Assembly (NCBI GenBank): GCA_946613735.1 | Contig: CAMOFS010000105.1 | Coordinates: 1-6,319 of the forward strand | Direction of reading: 5' to 3' | Length of the DNA: 6,319 nt | Origin: an uncultured Lachnospiraceae bacterium | Lineage (GTDB): Bacteria > Bacillota_A > Clostridia > Lachnospirales > Lachnospiraceae | Shown here: positions 1 to 4,900 of the stretch, in pieces | Layout: each line of letters starts with the position of its first letter | Numbering within the stretch: position 1 is the first letter of the stretch | Notes under the pieces: model-generated | The model's database searches: none | Told to the model about the DNA's origin: nothing | What the model saw: the letters and a program-made list of their open reading frames with translations, nothing else | Program-made: the position numbers and the translations under genes

Positions 1-1923
1 GTAAGCTTCGATCAAAGCCTCCATGGCTCTTTCGCAGTTTTTGGCTGTACTCTGCTGGGATAAAAGCAGTGACTTATGATAGGTGGCCACAGCAGCATCA
101 AGCTCCTCAGTGCTCATCCCGGGCTTATATACTGAGCTTGTATCGTTATAGTTATCGGGAACGTCCATCCTGATATTCCTTGACAGATAGGTATTCTGCT
201 TTTTGATGAGGTTATCCGTAAGGAGCTTTATCTCCCTGTCGGCAATCTTTATATTGCCGTCACGGATGGCCACGGCCAGGATACCCTCCTCGATGGCCTT
301 GTCCACATCGTCATCCTTTTTCGTCTTTTTAAAGAGTTTCTCCGCGTCATCATAGACAAGCTCGGAGATGGCGGTGTTGCCGCGCACCATGTAAAGTGCA
401 CTGTAATCAACGTATTTATTGTAGGCTGCCTCGGTAGCGGCAGTGATCTCTGTGTTAAGCTTTGTGTTTTGCTTAAAACCGCCCCATGTATCGGCCGTAG
501 GAAGCTGTCCGTTGGATAACAGGTACGCAGCCTTATCCAAAGCACTATATTTTGTCTCAGGATAGTAATAATAAGAATTCTGGATGTTTCTGCCCAGATC
601 CGAGGTGCCGGACTCTGCCATCTTTTTCATCTGGGAAAGCACGGAACCTACTCCGCCATGGAAGTCGCTGTTACTGGAAAGGTTATAGTATGCCTGTCCT
701 CTTCTGGTGGAATCCGCGTTGGAGCAGATCTCGTAAAGATAGCTGTACTTATCCTTGTTGTATATGACGCCCTCCTTGGGCTCGAAAGAATCGTCCTCTT
801 CTCCGGCCTTCTTAGCTTCATCCTTATATTCGAGGAATATCTCCCAGACATTCACCACAGCGTCGTCCATGACATCGGTAAGGTCGTCCCTGGTATCGGA
901 GAAATGATAAAGAAGCCTCATGGATGAGGGAACATTTCCGTCATCACCAACGGAATAATCTCCCTTAAGATCCTCCGCGCGAAGCCCGGTCTTTAGGGGA
1001 TCCAAAAAGATACCGCCGCTCTTTTCCGTCTCATCCAGCTGCTTTTCAACCTTTTTATTTACTACTGTGCCTAGCCTTGCGCTAAGGGCCTTATTAAGGG
1101 TCTGTGCACGCGAAAAATCCCCATCATGAAGCTTTATGGTACCTGTCACCTCGTCATGGGCGAACATGTACTTAAGTCTCTCCACCAAAAAGTAGTTGGA
1201 CTGGTTCTCAGCGATCTTTGCCTTATCCTTTTCGTCAGTAACATAGGAAAGAGTGCCGTCAGTGGTCATACTAAGAAGGGTCTGCATCTCGGACATCTCA
1301 TCTAAGTTATAGGGTGAGGGCTCCAAAAAAGGATTCTTCCTGGAGGCATCGGGATCACTTCCATCAGGATTTATCACGTCCTCTTCCACGCCTCCCTTGA
1401 CGTACTTGGTGATGAGCATCTCGTCCATCTCTGCGTCATCCACCTTGATACCGCTGCCCACCCGAACAGCTGACATGTCCTTGGCAGTATCGAGATCACG
1501 CCACTCGCCGCCTGCCAGCTCACTCTTGTAAAAATACACGTCCTGGTCATAGGTGAGCTTACTCTTTTTGGCTGCTACGCCGATCTCGCCTGAAACTGCC
1601 GGTTCAAAGTTTTTGTAGTTTTCCTCTGTGGGAACGATGTCGATAAGATATGTGCCCACCAAAAGATGGGCGTCTGCGGGGACACCGTTTTTCTCTACGA
1701 ACTGCTTGTAGGTAATGCCGTATTTGCGCTTGGATTCGGGAGCCCACCTGTGGGTCTCCTTTTCACCTGAGGATCCATCTGTCCCCCCGGAGGACTGCTC
1801 ACTGCTGCTCCCGGAATCCGTAGCCTGCACTAATGCCATGTCAAGAGGCGTCACGGCAGACAACACCATGGAAGATGCCAGCACTGCGGCTAAATATTTG
1901 ATTGTCCAACCCCTCTTAATCAT
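1..1923 (-). CDS. Secreted protein of unknown function (P2), paralog of P1; 3' end beyond the left edge
   Basis: The frame is open for 641 codons from ATG at 1923 to base 1 with no stop, so the gene is cut by the window edge. The start is well supported: AGGAG lies 7 bases upstream and the first 34 residues make a signal peptide (MIKRGW basic start, hydrophobic core about residues 11-25, likely cut after VQA). A Ser/Gly-rich spacer follows (about 35-57). Residues 70-144 carry ITY, GTYLI and YKSEL motifs, and residues 345-446 carry RDD, TRR, YYNL and LGRN. All occur in P1 in the same order. An NC motif at 629-630 matches P1 904-905. P2 lacks P1's coiled coil and its aromatic central region. 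Only two cysteines are visible (400, 630). No catalytic motif or transmembrane segment after the signal peptide is seen. By analogy with P1, an Asp/Gly linker and C-terminal domain may lie beyond the edge; this is inference. Confidence 0.92.
   Translation of the reverse strand, partial: MIKRGWTIKYLAAVLASSMVLSAVTPLDMALVQATDSGSSSEQSSGGTDGSSGEKETHRWAPESKRKYGITYKQFVEKNGVPADAHLLVGTYLIDIVPTEENYKNFEPAVSGEIGVAAKKSKLTYDQDVYFYKSELAGGEWRDLDTAKDMSAVRVGSGIKVDDAEMDEMLITKYVKGGVEEDVINPDGSDPDASRKNPFLEPSPYNLDEMSEMQTLLSMTTDGTLSYVTDEKDKAKIAENQSNYFLVERLKYMFAHDEVTGTIKLHDGDFSRAQTLNKALSARLGTVVNKKVEKQLDETEKSGGIFLDPLKTGLRAEDLKGDYSVGDDGNVPSSMRLLYHFSDTRDDLTDVMDDAVVNVWEIFLEYKDEAKKAGEEDDSFEPKEGVIYNKDKYSYLYEICSNADSTRRGQAYYNLSSNSDFHGGVGSVLSQMKKMAESGTSDLGRNIQNSYYYYPETKYSALDKAAYLLSNGQLPTADTWGGFKQNTKLNTEITAATEAAYNKYVDYSALYMVRGNTAISELVYDDAEKLFKKTKKDDDVDKAIEEGILAVAIRDGNIKIADREIKLLTDNLIKKQNTYLSRNIRMDVPDNYNDTSSVYKPGMSTEELDAAVATYHKSLLLSQQSTAKNCERAMEALIEAY
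586..723 (-). other. Gapless 46-residue conserved block in P2 (TRR / YYNL / LGRN)
   Basis: Residues 401-446 of P2, preceded by RDD at 345-347, correspond to P1 residues 831-876. After LGRN the two proteins diverge: P2 takes about 183 residues to reach its NC motif (629-630), while P1 takes about 28 (904-905). P2 therefore carries an insertion of roughly 150 residues here, or P1 a deletion. Confidence 0.78.
1492..1716 (-). other. N-terminal shared module in P2 (ITY / GTYLI / YKSEL)
   Basis: Residues 70-144 of P2 match P1 residues 340-404, with ITYKQ, GTYLI at 90-94 and YKSEL at 132-136 followed by a Trp at 141 aligned to W401 of P1. The stretch between GTYLI and YKSEL is about 11 residues longer here. 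In P2 the module begins soon after the signal peptide spacer, whereas in P1 it sits behind the coiled coil. Confidence 0.75.
1822..1923 (-). other. Signal peptide of P2
   Basis: Residues 1-34 contain basic residues K3, R4 and K9, a hydrophobic core from about L11 to V24, and a likely cut after VQA34 before a Ser/Gly-rich stretch. No lipobox cysteine is present. The core is shorter and less hydrophobic than that of P1, so the cut position is less certain. Confidence 0.78.
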
Positions 1924-1930
1924 TTATCTA

Positions 1931-1935
1931 CTCCT
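1931..1935 (-). promoter_or_regulatory. Ribosome binding site of P2, overlapping the P1 stop codon
   Basis: On the minus strand the junction reads TAGGAGTAGATAAATG. The AGGAG core is 7 bases from the ATG of P2 and its first two bases lie inside the TAG stop codon of P1. The gap between stop and start is 10 bases. Ribosomes ending on P1 would cover the P2 initiation site, which favours cotranscription and possible translational coupling. It also fixes the P2 start at 1923. Confidence 0.88.
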
Positions 1936-4900
1936 ATTCAGATTCTGCTTCCAACTCCTCAACTGCAGTTTCGATGGCATCGTAGAAGGCCGAAACCTTT
2001 ATTTCCATCTTTGTGGTAAGGAATACCGCATACTCGCTCCTGTTTACGTACTCACAGGAAATACCCAGATACTTTGTGGCGTTGCCCTCGTCCAGATATG
2101 CGTAGTTTCTGGTAAGGGAGCCGCGGATGTACTCGTCGGTCATCTGTGCCACGTTCTTATCCAGATTGAACTCCTTGCCGGAGCGGTTGGTCATGATGCT
2201 GTTTCCGATGATAAACTCATAGCTTCCGGACTGTGATACGTTGTAAATCTGTGTCATGGTAACCTTTCGGCCCTGCTTGACGTATCTGTAGCCGGTGTGC
2301 ATACGAGGCTTATCCACAGCTGCCAGGTTTACATACTCCGAGGTGGGATCCGAGGTAAACTGGTGGTAGAAGAAACCGTTGTCCTCATCCAGTGCCTGGT
2401 ACATAACCCCGCGTCCAAACTCGGACACCTCGTCATAGTGGTAATCCTTGCCAAATCTGGTACATGCTGCAACCACGATGGCCTTTTCATCATCACCCAG
2501 ATCTGCAAATGCCTTGCCGAAAAGATCCTCGATAAGGTTCTTAAGGTCGTCGTCGGTTAAGCGCTTTCCGTTATCATCGCCGCCTCCGTCGCCGCCATCG
2601 TCACCGCCGGTATTACCAAGATTACCTTCCCTGGCAGTCTTTATTGCGTCATCAAAGGCATCCAAAACATCGTTACCGGCACCTCTGGCCTCAAAGCTTG
2701 CCTTAAGGTCCTCAAGGTTTCCTGCTCCCAGCTCACCAAGGGCTGTGATATAGGGCTTGGGATCCCAGTCACCGTCGGGATCCTGCATGATCTTTTCAGT
2801 TATCTTGTCGATAGCATCCTGGAAAGGATTGTTTATATTGCCCAGATCCGCATTGGGATCGATGTCTCCGGAATCTCCGTCACCGGTGCCGGTGCCGCCT
2901 CCAAGACCGCCGTTATCGTTCCTGTCGCTGTCCTTAATTTCCTGGGCACCGTCCAGGTCGTTATTATCATAGGCCGTCAAAAGATCCGCCTTCATATCCA
3001 CATTGCCGTCATCCGCGTCGAAATCATCACCGGAAAGGGTTCCCTTTTGAACCTTCTTTAGGATGTCCTTAAGCCACTTAACGTGCTCGTCCAGTGATTC
3101 CTTTGCGTATTTGCCAAAGGGATCTTCAGTCTTTAAGTCAGCGTACTGGTCCTCTGCCCAGTCTAAACGCCTGTTGATATAAAGCACGCCCTGGGGCTTG
3201 TTGCAGCGAAGTGCATAGGCCTTTATCAGCCCCTGAAGCTGGACCACCTTTGTATTAGCCTCATCCTTCTGGAGCTCTAAGTAGCTTTTCAGTGTGGCCT
3301 TGTTGACACCGGGGATGGATAAAACCTCACGGTAGTCATCGTTGGCACCTGCATGGATGAGCTTTGCATAGTTTTCCTCGGCCTCAGGTGTGATATCGTT
3401 TATCATGTCCTTCTCTTCGACTTTATTGACGATACCGCCATCCATAACGTTAAAAAGGGTCGACAGCTGATGGAGCAATTTGGAACGCTCATCTTTGTCG
3501 GTAGAATTCATAACCTGCTGTGACAGCTCGAATTCCCTTTTCTTTAATACGTTATCGGAAGCGCCATTAAGGGACATGCTCTTGTATTTAACATATGCCT
3601 TCTGGCAGTTTTCCACTGCGTCCTCTACGGAGGTGATGACAGCATCGTTTGAAGCATAGGAACCGTCGTCATCACCGGATATAAAGGTGTAGTTCTGGCC
3701 CAGCTTGCCCTTACCATCCATTAAAAGGTCGAGGACATACATGAGTGAAGGCCCCAAAACCACGTTATTCTTCTCGTTGTAGCAGAGGTTATAGTAAATC
3801 TCCGCACGCCTGGTGGCATCCACCTTGCTCATAAGAGTCATAAGGGTGTCAGCCTCTTCCTTACGGCCGGCATCACGCTCGCTCTGATACAGTGTATTAA
3901 GATTCTTCAAGATATTGTCGCAGTTATAGGTGATATCGTCACGGATATCGTAAATATTGCGGTACCAGTCCATGTACCTAAAGATCAGGTTATTAAAGTC
4001 CTTCCATTTTTTGCCGTAAACCAGCTTGTACTTGGCCGGAGAATTTCCGTCGGTCTTTCCTGTGTAGCCGTAGAAAGCGTAATTAAGGTAGCCGTTTAAG
4101 TTTGAAATGGTATCGGAGTTGGCATAGTATATCTTCCTGATCTTTTTAATGGAGCCATTCTGTATCTTTTGATTAAACTCATCCCCGTATAATAACTGTT
4201 CCGATAAATTAATACTCTTTTTCCCCGTTTTCCATACTGCATAATCAAACCAGTTTCCCCATTCATTCTTACCATCCGTATATACATCATAACCCATATC
4301 AATATAGGTATCGGAAAGCCATTTATCGCAGAAATCCTTCTGATCCTGTGTAGTGATCTTGCCGTTCATGATGAACATGTAGCTCTGGGGATTCTCCCAG
4401 TCCGATCGCCAGTTTAAGCGCTCCCAGGCGGAATCGGTCATGTCCTCAAAGGGCATGATAATGGGCCTGCCCTTTTCACCGGTAATACTTTTCACGCCAT
4501 CAAAGGCATGGTTTCCATAGTACTCCGTCCACGCCAGGATCTGATCCACCCAGGCATCGTTGTGATCCGGATAGCGATCCAGGGTCTGAGGCATGTTGGT
4601 GGAAAGATGAAGGGCCTTATCCTGAAGCCCCGTCACATACTCTATCTCATCCTTGGTGATGTATGTATATTTTTTAAAGTCCTTCTGCTTCACCTTTTCA
4701 CTCATGGGTATGGGATTCTTTTTCATAAGATCCACATACTTATTGGGATGATCATATACATAGTCACGATAGCCCCTGTTACGGACTATCCTCATGGCCT
4801 CGTTTTCACCCACACCGTCATAGTTGAAAAAGCGGTACAGTATGTCAGCGGTATAACGGTTTGACAGGTCAGCCGTATCCTGAGTTACCACCTGGGCGTC

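Noticed and set aside
249..545. Minus-strand open frame of 98 codons near the left edge
   Set aside because: It is an off-frame opening within P2, whose own frame is unbroken from 1923 to base 1 and carries the homology to P1.
1..1923. Type VII secretion (WXG100-like) or toxin-type domain in P2
   Set aside because: There is a clear Sec signal peptide, no WXG motif in a short helical hairpin, and no nuclease or other toxin motif that I could identify.
1715..2236. Plus-strand open frame of 173 codons spanning the P1-P2 junction
   Set aside because: It is antisense to both real genes and covers the well-supported P2 start and signal peptide; no convincing ribosome binding site or recognisable product was seen.
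2448..2972. Plus-strand open frames with Pro/Ser-rich stretches
   Set aside because: They are the reverse reading of the Asp/Gly-rich linkers of P1; the proline runs are a by-product of GGN and GAN codons on the minus strand.
3995..4030. Possible internal repeat in P1: YGKKWKDF near residue 768 versus PGKWKDI near 398
   Set aside because: Only a short Lys/Trp-rich match with no extended alignment around it; likely chance in a Lys-rich protein.
4096..4302. Minus-strand open frame of 68 codons in a second frame inside P1
   Set aside because: It is an off-frame opening in the AT-rich patch, fully inside a continuous gene, with no ribosome binding site.
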